Shown in pieces: positions 18,542-26,930 of a DNA stretch of 64,000 bases; the first letter of the stretch is position 1; every line of letters begins with the position of its first letter. The position numbers and the translations under genes are program-made. The notes beneath the pieces were generated by a model. That model did no database searches, had not been told where the DNA came from, and worked only from the letters and a program-made list of their open reading frames with translations. The DNA is from Corynebacterium efficiens YS-314 (GTDB lineage Bacteria > Actinomycetota > Actinomycetes > Mycobacteriales > Mycobacteriaceae): the NCBI RefSeq assembly GCF_000011305.1, contig NC_004369.1, positions 3,083,091 to 3,147,090 on the forward strand, written 5' to 3'.

Positions 18542-20068
18542 TTAGCGCACGTCGATGAACTTCTTTGCCACCCAGTTCTTGGAGGCGATGATGACAAGTC
18601 CGATGAGGATGGTGACCACACCGACGGTGATGAAGAAGGTTTTCTCCGCATCGGCGTTGGTCGGGTCGTAGTAACCGCCGAGGGTGCCCGACAGGGAGGT
18701 ACCCATGGACACGGCCATGAGCCAGACCGCGAACATGCGGGACTGGAACGCCTGCGGGGCGACCTTGGTGGCCAGGGAGTTGCCGACGGGGGAGAGCAGC
18801 AGCTCGGCGATGGTGAACAGGAAGTAGACCCAGATGATCAGCAGCATCGGGGTGGAGTTGGCCTCCCCGCCGGCGAACGGCAGGAAGAAGAACAGGGCGC
18901 AACCGATGACGATGTTGGCCACACCGAACTTCACGGCCGTGGACCACTGCCTGGAGCCCAGCTTGGTCCACAGGGTGGCGAAGATGCCGGAGAAGATGAT
19001 GATGAAGATCGGGTTGAAGGAGTTGATCAGTCCGGGGGGCAGTTCAATGCCGAGGAAGTTACGGTCCAGACGGGCGTCGGAGTAGACGGCCAGGACGGTG
19101 AACTGGGTCTGGAAGATGGCGAAGAACAGCACACCGCCGATGAACATCGGGATGAAGCCGAGCAGGCGGGACTTCTCCGCTGCGATGGTCAGCGGGGAGG
19201 CGTACATCTGCACCAGCAGTCCCACGGCGGCGATCAGGGCGATCGCGGCGGTGATGTTGGACAGCCATTCCAGCCTGATCACGCCGGTGGCGATGAGGGT
19301 GACCACGATGGCCACGACGGCGAGGGTGCCGCCGATCCACTTCGGGTACTCCGACTTGGGCAGCGGGTTCGGGATGTCATGACCTGCGGCGCCGATGGTG
19401 GTCTTGCGCATGGCCACGTACTGAATGAGGCCGGCGGCCATGCCGATGGCAGCGATGCCGAAGCCCCAGTGGAAGCCACCCCAACCCCACACGGCGTTGG
19501 TGATCAGCGGACCGAACAGGCCACCGATGTTGACACCCATGTAGAAGATGGAGAAACCGGCATCACGACGGGTGTCGGTTCGGGAGTACAGCTGGCCGAG
19601 GACCACCTGGGCGGCGGTCTTGACGCCACCGGAACCCAAGCCGATGAGGACCAGACCGATGGCCAGACCCACATAGCCGGGAATGAGTGCCAGTGCGACG
19701 TGGCCGGCCATGACGATGATGGCCGAGTAGAAGAGGGTGCGCTCGGATCCGAAGACGCGGTCAGCGAGGAAGGAGGCGACCAGGGAGGTCATGTAGACGA
19801 AGCCGCCGTAGGCACCCACGATGGACAGTGCGGCGGCCTGATCCATGCCCAGTCCGCCGTCGGTGACGGAGTAGTACAGATAGAAGGCGAGGATGGACTG
19901 CATGCCGTAGAAGCTGAACCGCTCCCACATTTCCACGCCGAAGAGGTTGGCCAGACCCCAGGGCTGGCCGAAGAATTTCTTTTCACGGTGAGCGTCAGCA
20001 ACCGCTACTCCAGTTGAGGAGCCAGCAGGTTCTGGTGGCACACCGTCGTTGGTGATGTCGGTGTTCAT
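18542..20068 (-). CDS. dtpT: POT-family proton-dependent di-/tripeptide transporter
   Basis: A 508-residue integral membrane protein of the proton-dependent oligopeptide transporter (PTR2/POT) family. The N-terminal loop precedes FFGQPWGLANLFGVEMWERFSFYG, whose E-x-x-E-R-F-S-x-Y signature is diagnostic, and about 12-14 hydrophobic helices follow. It imports di- and tripeptides with protons. I choose ATG 20068 (MNTDITNDG); the upstream GTG at 20149 would add an unusual Cys-rich extension. A parS site lies just upstream. The symbol follows the dtpT family name; the exact peptide range is unknown. Confidence 0.85.
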   Translation of the reverse strand: MNTDITNDGVPPEPAGSSTGVAVADAHREKKFFGQPWGLANLFGVEMWERFSFYGMQSILAFYLYYSVTDGGLGMDQAAALSIVGAYGGFVYMTSLVASFLADRVFGSERTLFYSAIIVMAGHVALALIPGYVGLAIGLVLIGLGSGGVKTAAQVVLGQLYSRTDTRRDAGFSIFYMGVNIGGLFGPLITNAVWGWGGFHWGFGIAAIGMAAGLIQYVAMRKTTIGAAGHDIPNPLPKSEYPKWIGGTLAVVAIVVTLIATGVIRLEWLSNITAAIALIAAVGLLVQMYASPLTIAAEKSRLLGFIPMFIGGVLFFAIFQTQFTVLAVYSDARLDRNFLGIELPPGLINSFNPIFIIIFSGIFATLWTKLGSRQWSTAVKFGVANIVIGCALFFFLPFAGGEANSTPMLLIIWVYFLFTIAELLLSPVGNSLATKVAPQAFQSRMFAVWLMAVSMGTSLSGTLGGYYDPTNADAEKTFFITVGVVTILIGLVIIASKNWVAKKFIDVR

Positions 20069-20163
20069 TCTGAATATCGTTCCGCACGCAGGGATGCAAA
20101 ACCAATCCTGACCACCTCTTTTACAGACTTTCCCATACAGGACCGCCACCGTGGAACAAACAA

Positions 20164-20179
20164 TGTTTCACGTGAAACA
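20164..20179. promoter_or_regulatory. parS: parS centromere site (ParB binding)
   Basis: TGTTTCACGTGAAACA is a perfect 16-bp palindrome identical to the widely conserved bacterial parS sequence. ParB (encoded at 58183-59355) should load here and spread to organise origin segregation. It lies in the 414-bp non-coding interval 20069-20482 between the POT gene and citB. I see no gene in the rest of that interval. Confidence 0.95.
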
Positions 20180-20482
20180 CTCCCATCCCATAGGGCGGGA
20201 CGGGCCAATGCCCCCACTGCGCTCCACAGCCAATCAGCTACATGTGACCTGCTCGCCAGGAACCTCGCACCACCCACCCCATTACGAGCCAGGCAAACAC
20301 TCCTAGATCACTACTTAGGTAACAGAACATTCAACCCTGCACCCCACCCCGGCCAGATGACCTCAGATCTGGGACAAAAGTGACCTCCCACCAGCAGAAT
20401 TCACAGATTGAAATAAATCACATCAGGTGCGATCTATCCGTTCCACCACCCCGGAGCGGGTATCACAACACCGGACAAACAC

Positions 20483-21139
20483 CTACCTACCCGGTCGGGA
20501 ATATAGGTGTTCCGGCCTGCCCGACTGGCCGTAACGCAGCCTCACCTGCACCAGGCCACTACTGGCCATCGCGGCAAGTCGTCGTTGGGCGGTGGCCCGG
20601 GATACCCCGGCGAGTTCGGCGGCCTCCGAGGCGGACAGCTCCCCGTCGCCCAGGGCATCGAGCAGCAGCTGTTCGGTGGCCGAGCGCGACACCGGGGTGG
20701 GGGCCTGCGCCCCGTTGAGGATGGCAAGTGCCTGATCCACCTTCTCCTGCGACAGTCCCTGGGATCCGGAGAGCACATGGCGGTAGCGGGCATAGCGGTC
20801 CAGCCTATCGATGAGGACCCGCTGGGGGAAGGGCTTGACCAGGTAGGCCAGCGCCCCGGCGCGCAGTGCCCGGCGCACGGTGGGTACATCATCGGCGGCG
20901 CTGAGGATGAAGGCATCAACGTCACTCGCCCGTGCCAGGGTGATGCCGTCACCGTCGGGGAGGTAGATATCGGCGAGCAGCAGATCCACGGGGTGCTCCG
21001 CGAGGAAGACACGCGCCTCGGCCACGGTACGGGCGGTGCCCACAACGGTGAAACCCGGTGCCGCCTCCACTGCCGCGGCGTGAAGGTCCGCCACCCGGAA
21101 ATCATCGTCGACCACCAGCACCTGCAGCGTTCTACTCAT
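20483..21139 (-). CDS. citB: Response regulator CitB (CitB/DcuR family)
   Basis: A 218-residue response regulator. The receiver domain (~6-120) has acidic residues VVDDD, the phospho-acceptor Asp in LLLADIYLPDGDG (~56), and a Lys in YLVKPFP (~103). The C-terminal DNA-binding helix-turn-helix reads SASEAAELAGVSRATAQRRL (~170-190). It partners with CitA: the citA stop and citB start overlap by 4 bp. In C. glutamicum CitAB activates citrate transporter genes including citH, the gene found divergently here. It should therefore bind the citA-citH intergenic region when phosphorylated. Confidence 0.88.
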   Translation of the reverse strand: MSRTLQVLVVDDDFRVADLHAAAVEAAPGFTVVGTARTVAEARVFLAEHPVDLLLADIYLPDGDGITLARASDVDAFILSAADDVPTVRRALRAGALAYLVKPFPQRVLIDRLDRYARYRHVLSGSQGLSQEKVDQALAILNGAQAPTPVSRSATEQLLLDALGDGELSASEAAELAGVSRATAQRRLAAMASSGLVQVRLRYGQSGRPEHLYSRPGR

Positions 21140-22806
21140 CGGTCATCCTTTCCTTCGGGGGTCAGCGGTGCGGGGGAGGGTTGTCCAGAGCGCATCACCC
21201 CGGGCAGGCTGGCACCGAACACCGCACCGGATCCCGGTTGCTGGCCACCGCGGTCGATGATCCACACATCCCCTCCCAGGGAGCGCGCGAGGGCGCGGCT
21301 CAGTTTCAATCCGAGGCCATGGCCGTGGATCGCATCTGTCCAATCATCCACCACCGGGGGGGCGGCGAAGACATCCACGTCCCCGGTGATGCCCGGGCCG
21401 GTGTCCGCCACGGTCATCACCAGGGTGTCACCGTCGTCCAGAAGGGTGAGATCCACCCGGCGGGGTTCATCGCCCCGGGCGGCGGCGTCGATGGCATTGG
21501 TGAGCAGGTTGCCCAGGACGGTGGCGATATCCTCGGCGTTGTCCACCTCCCCGAGAATCAGCGTGTCATCGGTGATGCGCAGCCCCACCCCGCGTTCCGA
21601 GGCGGTGATCGCCGCGGTGGTGATGAAGGAGCTGAGGAACGCCTCCTCCAGCAGCTCCGCACCGAGCAGGGGGTGCACCTGGCCCCCGTGCCCACCGATC
21701 GACCGGAGGAACGCGGCGGCGTCGTGGGGGCGGCCGGCGTCGATAAGCCCGGTGGCAGTGTGGATGCGGTTGGAAAACTCATGCCGCTGGGCACGCAGCG
21801 CCTGGGTCATGGTGCGCACGGAATCCAGGCGTTCGGTCAGTTCCACCATGTCGGTGCGGTCGCGGATGGTGATCACGTGGCCGAGTTCCTGATCCCCGCG
21901 CGTGACCGGGTGGGAATCCAGGTAGAGGATGCGGTTGTTGAGGCTGACCGCCCCGGGCCGGTCACCGCGCAGGAGCTTGTCGACGATCCCCTCATCCATC
22001 CCGAGCTCCGGCAGCGTCCGGCCCGCCAGTGCCTCGATCCCGGTGATCTCCCGGGCCTGCTGGTTGTGCACATCGATGGTGCCGTCGGGGCGCAGCGCCA
22101 GCACCCCCTCCTCCACACCGTTGAGCACCGCGGTGTGGTTCTTGAGCAGTTCCACCAGCTCCTCCGGTTGCAGGCCCAAGGTGATCTCCTCCCACCGGCG
22201 ACGCATCACCACCGCCACGCCCGCACCGAGGATCAGGGCGAGCACCGCGCCGGCCGCCACCGTCATGAGCAGGGGAGGCAGGCGGTCGAAGACGCTGGCG
22301 CGTTCAAAACCCACACTGACCCCACCCACCGGGGTGGTGGTGCCCGGCGCGAACACCGGCACCTTCGCCCGCGCCGATTCACCGAGGGTGCCCGTCTCCC
22401 AGGCGATGGTCTCCTCCCCGCGCAGGGCAGCGTCGAAACCCGTGCTGACCACCTGGCCCAGCCGCTGCTGATCGGGGTGTGCCAGGCGGATGCCGTTGCC
22501 GTCGGTGATGACGATGAACAACGCCCCCGTGCTCACCTGCGCCGAGTGTGCGAACTCCTGGAGCGGTCCCCGGGCCAGCTCGGCGGCGGTGGGTTCCGCA
22601 CCGGTGAAGGTATCGCGCGCCACCTCGTCGCGCACCTGGGGATCGGCGGCGACCACCCGGCTGATCGACAGCGCGGACTGTTCGGCCTCCGCCTTGAGCT
22701 GCTCCACCGTCAGGAACGTGAACACCGCGGAGCACACGGCGACGACCACCGCGACGGTGAGCACCTGGATCACCAGGATGCGGGTGGCAAAACGCATGAT
22801 GGCCAT
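21136..22806 (-). CDS. citA: Citrate-sensing histidine kinase CitA
   Basis: A 556-residue DcuS/CitA-type sensor kinase. The first transmembrane helix (~8-32) is followed by a periplasmic-side PAS/CACHE ligand domain, a second helix (~180-205), a cytoplasmic PAS (~215-320), the H-box RAQRHEFSNRIH (~345) and an HATPase domain whose G-box DTGPGITG lies near ~480. It senses external citrate or related dicarboxylates and phosphorylates CitB. It is divergent from citH, with 195 bases between. M4 (22797) is an alternative start. Confidence 0.88.
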   Translation of the reverse strand: MAIMRFATRILVIQVLTVAVVVAVCSAVFTFLTVEQLKAEAEQSALSISRVVAADPQVRDEVARDTFTGAEPTAAELARGPLQEFAHSAQVSTGALFIVITDGNGIRLAHPDQQRLGQVVSTGFDAALRGEETIAWETGTLGESARAKVPVFAPGTTTPVGGVSVGFERASVFDRLPPLLMTVAAGAVLALILGAGVAVVMRRRWEEITLGLQPEELVELLKNHTAVLNGVEEGVLALRPDGTIDVHNQQAREITGIEALAGRTLPELGMDEGIVDKLLRGDRPGAVSLNNRILYLDSHPVTRGDQELGHVITIRDRTDMVELTERLDSVRTMTQALRAQRHEFSNRIHTATGLIDAGRPHDAAAFLRSIGGHGGQVHPLLGAELLEEAFLSSFITTAAITASERGVGLRITDDTLILGEVDNAEDIATVLGNLLTNAIDAAARGDEPRRVDLTLLDDGDTLVMTVADTGPGITGDVDVFAAPPVVDDWTDAIHGHGLGLKLSRALARSLGGDVWIIDRGGQQPGSGAVFGASLPGVMRSGQPSPAPLTPEGKDDR

Positions 22807-23001
22807 CTTTCTTGTTGGGGGAGCTGCTGGTGACCAGAATACGGCCCTGGCCTGGTGTTTCGGCCGTGAACTAAATGCACTTAATTCTTTAAATGCGCAG
22901 TAGTGACCGCAATGCGCGCAACACTTCCGGCAGTGACCCAGGCCACCTTAGACTGCCGTCAGCAATGTAGACCACTCACGGCCAATCAGGAAGGGCTTGC
23001 G

Positions 23002-24504
23002 ATGAGCAGCTCCATTTTCACCCTCGCCGCGGATTACGCGGTCAGCCACACACCCTCCGATGGTGTGCTGGTCGTCCTGGGTTTCACCATGATCCTCACC
23101 TTCATGACACTGATCATGCTGGGTCGCCTGACCCCCATGGTGGCCATGCTCCTGGTCCCCACCATCTTCGGCCTCATCGCGGGCGCCGGGCTGGGCATGG
23201 GGGAGATGGTGCTCGACGCCGTCAAGGACATGGCGCCCACCGCGGCACTGTTGATGTTCGCCATCATGTTCTTCGGCATCATGATCGATGTCGGTCTCTT
23301 TGATCCGCTGATCCGCGGCATCACCCGGGTGCTTCACGACGATCCCGCCAAGGTCGTCCTGGGCACCGCGATCCTCGCGGGCGTGGTGTCCCTCGACGGC
23401 GACGGTTCGACCACCTTCATCATCACCACCTCCGCGATGTTGCCGATCTACCTGCGCCTGGGCATGAGCCCGGTGGTGCTGACCTGTGTCGCCGGCCTGA
23501 TCAACGGCACCATGAACATCCTGCCCTGGGGTGGCCCCACCGTCCGTGCCGCCACCGCCCTCGGTCTGGATCCGGCCGAGGTGTTCGTCCCCATGATCCC
23601 GTCGCTCATCGCGGGTGTGGCCGTGTGTATCGCCTTCGCCTGGTTCCTGGGCCTGGCGGAGCGCAAGCGCCTGGGCAGGATTGATTCCTCCCGCTTCGGT
23701 GGTCCCGGCCTGGGCGGTGGCACCCCGGCAGGGGCTCGTGGCTCCGGCACGCCCAAGCCCACCGGCCCGACCGGGGGCGTGCTGGTGAAGGAGCGCACCG
23801 AGCAGATCGACCTGGATGAACCGACCCTCAGCGAGAACCTCACCGACACCCTGCTGGATCCGCACCGCGCCACTCTGCGTCCCCGCCTGTTCTGGTTCAA
23901 CGCGCTGCTCACCGTCACCGTCATGGTGCTACTCATCGCTGATATCTTCCCCCTGGCCTACATCTTCATGGTGGGTGCCGGTCTGGCCCTGGCCGTGAAC
24001 TTCCCGAAGGTGAAGGACCAGGCGGAGGAGATGCTGGCGCATTCCTCCAGCATCGTCGGCGTGGTGTCCATGGTCCTGGCCGCAGCCGTTCTGGTGGGTG
24101 TGCTCAACGGCACCGGCATGGTGGAGGCGATGGCCACCTGGATCACCACCGTCATCCCCGATGTCCTGGGCCCACACCTGGCTGTGATCACCGGCATCCT
24201 GTCGATCCCCATGACCTTCTTCCTGTCCAATGACGCCTTCTACTTCGGCATCCTGCCGGTGCTGGCGGAAAGTGCCTCCCACTTCGGTGTGGAGCCCGTC
24301 GAGATGGCCCGGGCTTCCATCACCGGCCAGCCCGTGCACATGCAGAGCCCCCTGGTACCCGCGATCCTGCTGCTGGTGTCGCTGGCCAACGTCAACCTGG
24401 GCGACCACCACAAGAAGGTGCTGTGGCGCGCGTGCGTGGTGTCCATCGTCATGCTGGTGGTCTCCGTGGTGGTGGGTGTCGTGCCACTGAGCGCGGGAGC
24501 ATAA
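23002..24504 (+). CDS. citH: Citrate/divalent-cation symporter CitH (CitMHS family)
   Basis: A 500-residue membrane transporter of the CitMHS family, with a hydrophobic profile of about 12 helices and a conserved SLDGDGSTTFIITTSAM loop (~138-154). It imports citrate complexed with a metal; the C. glutamicum homologue uses Ca2+-citrate. ATG 23002 follows an AGGAAGGG ribosome binding site; upstream in-frame starts lack one. The divergent citAB genes and the CitAB regulon known in C. glutamicum imply citrate induction. A hydrophilic linker (~225-285) sits in the middle, probably a cytosolic loop. Confidence 0.88.
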   Translation: MSSSIFTLAADYAVSHTPSDGVLVVLGFTMILTFMTLIMLGRLTPMVAMLLVPTIFGLIAGAGLGMGEMVLDAVKDMAPTAALLMFAIMFFGIMIDVGLFDPLIRGITRVLHDDPAKVVLGTAILAGVVSLDGDGSTTFIITTSAMLPIYLRLGMSPVVLTCVAGLINGTMNILPWGGPTVRAATALGLDPAEVFVPMIPSLIAGVAVCIAFAWFLGLAERKRLGRIDSSRFGGPGLGGGTPAGARGSGTPKPTGPTGGVLVKERTEQIDLDEPTLSENLTDTLLDPHRATLRPRLFWFNALLTVTVMVLLIADIFPLAYIFMVGAGLALAVNFPKVKDQAEEMLAHSSSIVGVVSMVLAAAVLVGVLNGTGMVEAMATWITTVIPDVLGPHLAVITGILSIPMTFFLSNDAFYFGILPVLAESASHFGVEPVEMARASITGQPVHMQSPLVPAILLLVSLANVNLGDHHKKVLWRACVVSIVMLVVSVVVGVVPLSAGA

Positions 24505-24565
24505 CAGCCACAAACACAACCAACCCCGGCCCCGGACCCGGGGGATCACACACCCAATCACGTTG

Positions 24566-24593
24566 AAACCACCCCATTCAGGGGTGGTTTTTT
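24566..24593 (+). terminator. Rho-independent terminator after citH
   Basis: A 10-bp stem AAACCACCCC / GGGGTGGTTT with loop ATTCA, followed by TTT. It lies 60 bases after the citH stop. Confidence 0.9.
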
Positions 24594-24723
24594 CGTCGAA
24601 AAGCCTGCACGGGCGACACCCACACCCGGATGGCTAGACAGGTGTCCAGTGATTCCGGCATAGTATGCGCAATCACAAAAGTGGTTAAGCGCACAGCGAC
24701 ACACAATGACAGGGAGGGTTGAG

Positions 24724-24867
24724 ATGAGTCTCAACGGGAAGATCGCAGTGGTCACGGGAGCCGGCTCCGGCATGGGACTGGCCACCGTGCGGGCCTTCAT
24801 CCGTGAGGGTGCCACCGTCTACGCCCTGGTCGCCGGCGACAAGATTTTGCAGCTGGATAAGAGCTAG
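24724..24867 (+). pseudogene. Truncated SDR remnant (47 codons)
   Basis: ATG at 24724 with an AGGGAGGG ribosome binding site opens MSLNGKIAVVTGAGSGMG, the complete first beta-alpha of an SDR Rossmann fold with the TGxxxGxG motif. The frame runs through ...GATVYALVAGD and stops after KSx at 24867. Everything needed for catalysis is missing. This is best read as the 5' end of an SDR gene left after an internal deletion; the last ~12 codons may be the old 3' end joined in frame. A strong hairpin follows. Confidence 0.7.
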
Positions 24868-24880
24868 GCCCCAAGTGCCG

Positions 24881-24924
24881 ATGGCCGCCACCCCCTGATT
24901 TGTTGTCCAGGGGGCGGCGGCCAT
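24881..24924. terminator. Strong hairpin terminator between the SDR remnant and ohr
   Basis: A 9+7-bp stem (ATGGCCGCC, CCCCCTG / CAGGGGG, GGCGGCCAT) with one A-C mismatch and a 10-base loop, followed by TTTG. It is placed to end both the SDR remnant transcript and the converging ohr transcript. Confidence 0.75.
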
Positions 24925-24946
24925 TTGTCAGCTACCGGGGGAGTGG

Positions 24947-25366
24947 TTAGTCCCGGGAGACGGTGACGGTCACGGGGATGTTGCCGCGGGTGGCGTTGGA
25001 ATACGGGCAGACCTGGTGGGCTGCATCCGCCAGGGCCTGGGCCTCCTCCTGCTCAAGCGCGGGGATGACCACCTCGAGGTCCACAGCCAGACCGAAGCCC
25101 TCACCCTGCTTGCCGATGGATACCCGGGCCCCCACGGAGGAGTCACCCAGATCCTTCTTCTCGGCGCGAGCGACTGATTGCAGGGCGGAGTGGAAGCAGG
25201 CGGCGTAACCGAGGGCGAACAGCTGCTCGGGGTTGGCACCCTCGCCGCTGCCACCCATCTCCTTCGGGATGGCCATGGAGAATTCCAGGGATCCATCGGC
25301 GGTGGCGGCGTGGCCGTTGCGGCCGGCACCGGTGGCGAGTGCTTCTGTGCTGTACAACGCGTCCAT
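24947..25366 (-). CDS. ohr: Organic hydroperoxide resistance protein Ohr (OsmC family)
   Basis: A 139-residue Ohr enzyme that reduces organic and lipid hydroperoxides using two active cysteines. These are seen in AACFHSALQ (peroxidatic Cys, ~60) and HQVCPYSNATRGN (resolving Cys, ~125), with the family N-terminus MDALYSTEALATGAGRNG. I use ATG 25366, which has AAGGAG upstream; an upstream alternative adds a non-conserved stretch. It is divergent from ohrR, with an OhrR-type operator between them, so it should be induced by organic peroxides. Confidence 0.93.
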   Translation of the reverse strand: MDALYSTEALATGAGRNGHAATADGSLEFSMAIPKEMGGSGEGANPEQLFALGYAACFHSALQSVARAEKKDLGDSSVGARVSIGKQGEGFGLAVDLEVVIPALEQEEAQALADAAHQVCPYSNATRGNIPVTVTVSRD

Positions 25367-25423
25367 GAGGGGTGGCTCCTTGTGATTCGGGGGAGTGATC
25401 GGGGAACACCGCCCATCATGCAC

Positions 25424-25438
25424 CACAATTAAATTGTG
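25424..25438. promoter_or_regulatory. OhrR operator
   Basis: CACAATTAAATTGTG is a perfect inverted repeat around one A. Its core ACAATTAAATTGT matches the known OhrR operator type of Bacillus. It sits in the ohr-ohrR divergent region, so one dimer could repress both genes. Confidence 0.85.
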
Positions 25439-25476
25439 CACAACCTTTTTATGGGGATGCGGTAGGGTTTTCACCT

Positions 25477-25917
25477 ATGGACAGCCATCCCGAACTCTCC
25501 CTGGACAACCAGCTGTGTTTCTCCCTGTACCGGGCCAGCCGGGCGGTAACCCGCGCCTACCAGCCACTTCTCAAGGAACTGGGACTGACCTACCCGCAGT
25601 ACATCACCATGCTCGCACTCTGGGAACACGACCGACCCCGGGGCATGCATGAACTGGTCCGGGATCTCGGACTGGACAGCGGAACCCTGACCCCCGTGTG
25701 TCGCCGACTGGAGCAGGCGGGCCTGCTCACCCGGCAGCGCGACACCGCGGATGAACGCAGGCTGATCATCACCCTCACCGACAAGGGCAGCGCCCTCCGG
25801 GAACAGGCTGCAGAGATCCCCACGAAGATCGCCTGCATGTACCGGGATTCCGGCATCGATCCGGTCCTGCTCAAACGTGAACTGGACAACCTCTCCGCCC
25901 TGCTGGCGGGGGACTAG
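25477..25917 (+). CDS. ohrR: MarR-family peroxide-sensing repressor OhrR
   Basis: A 146-residue MarR-fold regulator. The reactive cysteine of OhrR proteins is present near the N-terminus (DNQLCFSLYRASR, Cys ~13). The winged helix follows: PRGMHELVRDLGLDSGTLTPVCRRLEQAGL (recognition region ~50-80) and the wing RQRDTADERR. Oxidation of the cysteine by organic peroxides should release it from the operator upstream. A second Cys lies in the recognition helix (~73). It converges on a tetR gene with 13 bases between stops. Confidence 0.9.
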   Translation: MDSHPELSLDNQLCFSLYRASRAVTRAYQPLLKELGLTYPQYITMLALWEHDRPRGMHELVRDLGLDSGTLTPVCRRLEQAGLLTRQRDTADERRLIITLTDKGSALREQAAEIPTKIACMYRDSGIDPVLLKRELDNLSALLAGD

Positions 25918-25930
25918 ACCGAGAGCTCAC

Positions 25931-26491
25931 CTAAAGTTCGAACACGGTCAGCCACTGCCGGGCCAGGGAGCGGTGGACCAGTTCCTCATTGGTGTCCTGG
26001 TTATGCACATAGAGGAAGTAGAAATTCCGGTCCAGGCTCATCAGGCTGATGATGAACTGGTAGCGGCGCTCCTCATTGTCCTCCAGCTCGGGGATGGAGC
26101 TGCTCAGACGACGCATCATCTGCAGCCACTCATCGGCCACGGCGGCATCCTCGGCCATGGCCTGTTCGATGGAGGAGAACTCCACGGAATGCTCACGCCA
26201 CAGCGTCGCCATGTCCGCCAACCAGCCCAGGATGGACTCCATCGTGTACTCCGGCAGGTCGAACACCTCCCGGATCGGTGCCCGGATCCCGGGTTCGACC
26301 TCCTGCATGAGCGCCAGCATGAGATCCGGCTTGTTCCGGAAATGCAGGTAGAGGTTGGCACGACTGCCCCCCGCACGCTGGGCCACCTGGTTCATCGAGG
26401 TCCGGCCGAATCCCTGTTCCAAAAAGAGCTCCCGGGCGGCGGTGATAAACCGCTGTCGGGTGTCTGCGGCCTTCTTGTCCTTGAGATTCAT
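25931..26491 (-). CDS. TetR-family transcriptional regulator
   Basis: A 186-residue TetR-type repressor. The N-terminal helix-turn-helix is clear: TRQRFITAARELFLEQGF, TSMNQVAQRAGGSRANLYLHFRNKPDL (~10-58). The C-terminal ligand domain is not close to a family I can name. No effector or target gene is apparent; the divergent neighbour is the large phosphoesterase gene, whose 440-bp upstream region could contain an operator. Confidence 0.85.
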   Translation of the reverse strand: MNLKDKKAADTRQRFITAARELFLEQGFGRTSMNQVAQRAGGSRANLYLHFRNKPDLMLALMQEVEPGIRAPIREVFDLPEYTMESILGWLADMATLWREHSVEFSSIEQAMAEDAAVADEWLQMMRRLSSSIPELEDNEERRYQFIISLMSLDRNFYFLYVHNQDTNEELVHRSLARQWLTVFEL

Positions 26492-26685
26492 CGTGGGGCC
26501 TCGCTGGGGTGTTTGTAGGGTGCTGCCGGGGTCTGGGTTAATCAGATCCAGGGTACGTCACCGGTATAGCAACTGTGCGGAGTGGTCAGATGGCAACCAT
26601 CCGGGCATGAGCCGGCTACCACTGAGATCAGAAAAAGATAGCATCACATCTGAGATACCCGAATGACACCATCAATTATTCCATA

Positions 26686-26707
26686 GTTCATACCTTATTC
26701 AACGGGC
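26686..26707 (+). promoter_or_regulatory. Possible PHO box (two 11-bp direct repeats)
   Basis: GTTCATACCTT followed directly by ATTCAACGGGC gives two GTTCA/ATTCA half-sites exactly 11 bp apart, the spacing used by actinobacterial phosphate-response regulators. It is upstream of the secreted phosphoesterase gene, which would fit phosphate control. The interval 26492-26930 holds this site, a hairpin and a tandem repeat, but no gene. Confidence 0.35.
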
Positions 26708-26772
26708 GACTTTAAGGTTCTTCTCAGCAGCCGGACAGCCCCGTGGTAGAGATCCGCCACCCTCCCTCTCCG

Positions 26773-26803
26773 ACACCCCCGCCCTGTGCACCGGGGTGTT
26801 TTT
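26773..26803 (+). terminator. Terminator-like hairpin in the leader of the phosphoesterase gene
   Basis: Stem ACACCCC / GGGGTGT (26773-26779 and 26793-26799) followed by TTTTT. The upstream tetR gene points away, so the only transcript to terminate on this strand is the phosphoesterase's own leader. It may work as an attenuator. Confidence 0.6.
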
Positions 26804-26804
26804 C

Positions 26805-26849
26805 ATGTTCCACAACGCCGTGTTTCACAAAACCATGTTCCACAAGGCA
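26805..26849 (+). repeat. Three 15-bp tandem repeats in the phosphoesterase leader
   Basis: ATGTTCCACAACGCC, GTGTTTCACAAAACC and ATGTTCCACAAGGCA follow head to tail directly after the hairpin. The shared core is TGTTyCACAA. They are multiples of three and could encode a short leader peptide (Met-Phe-His-...), or be repeated protein- or RNA-binding sites. Confidence 0.6.
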
Positions 26850-26930
26850 GGGGAGCGCGCATCCACCCGGGGGTTGAGCCTCCGCGCTGGTTTAAGAACT
26901 CAACAACGCAACCCCGAGAAGGACACCACC

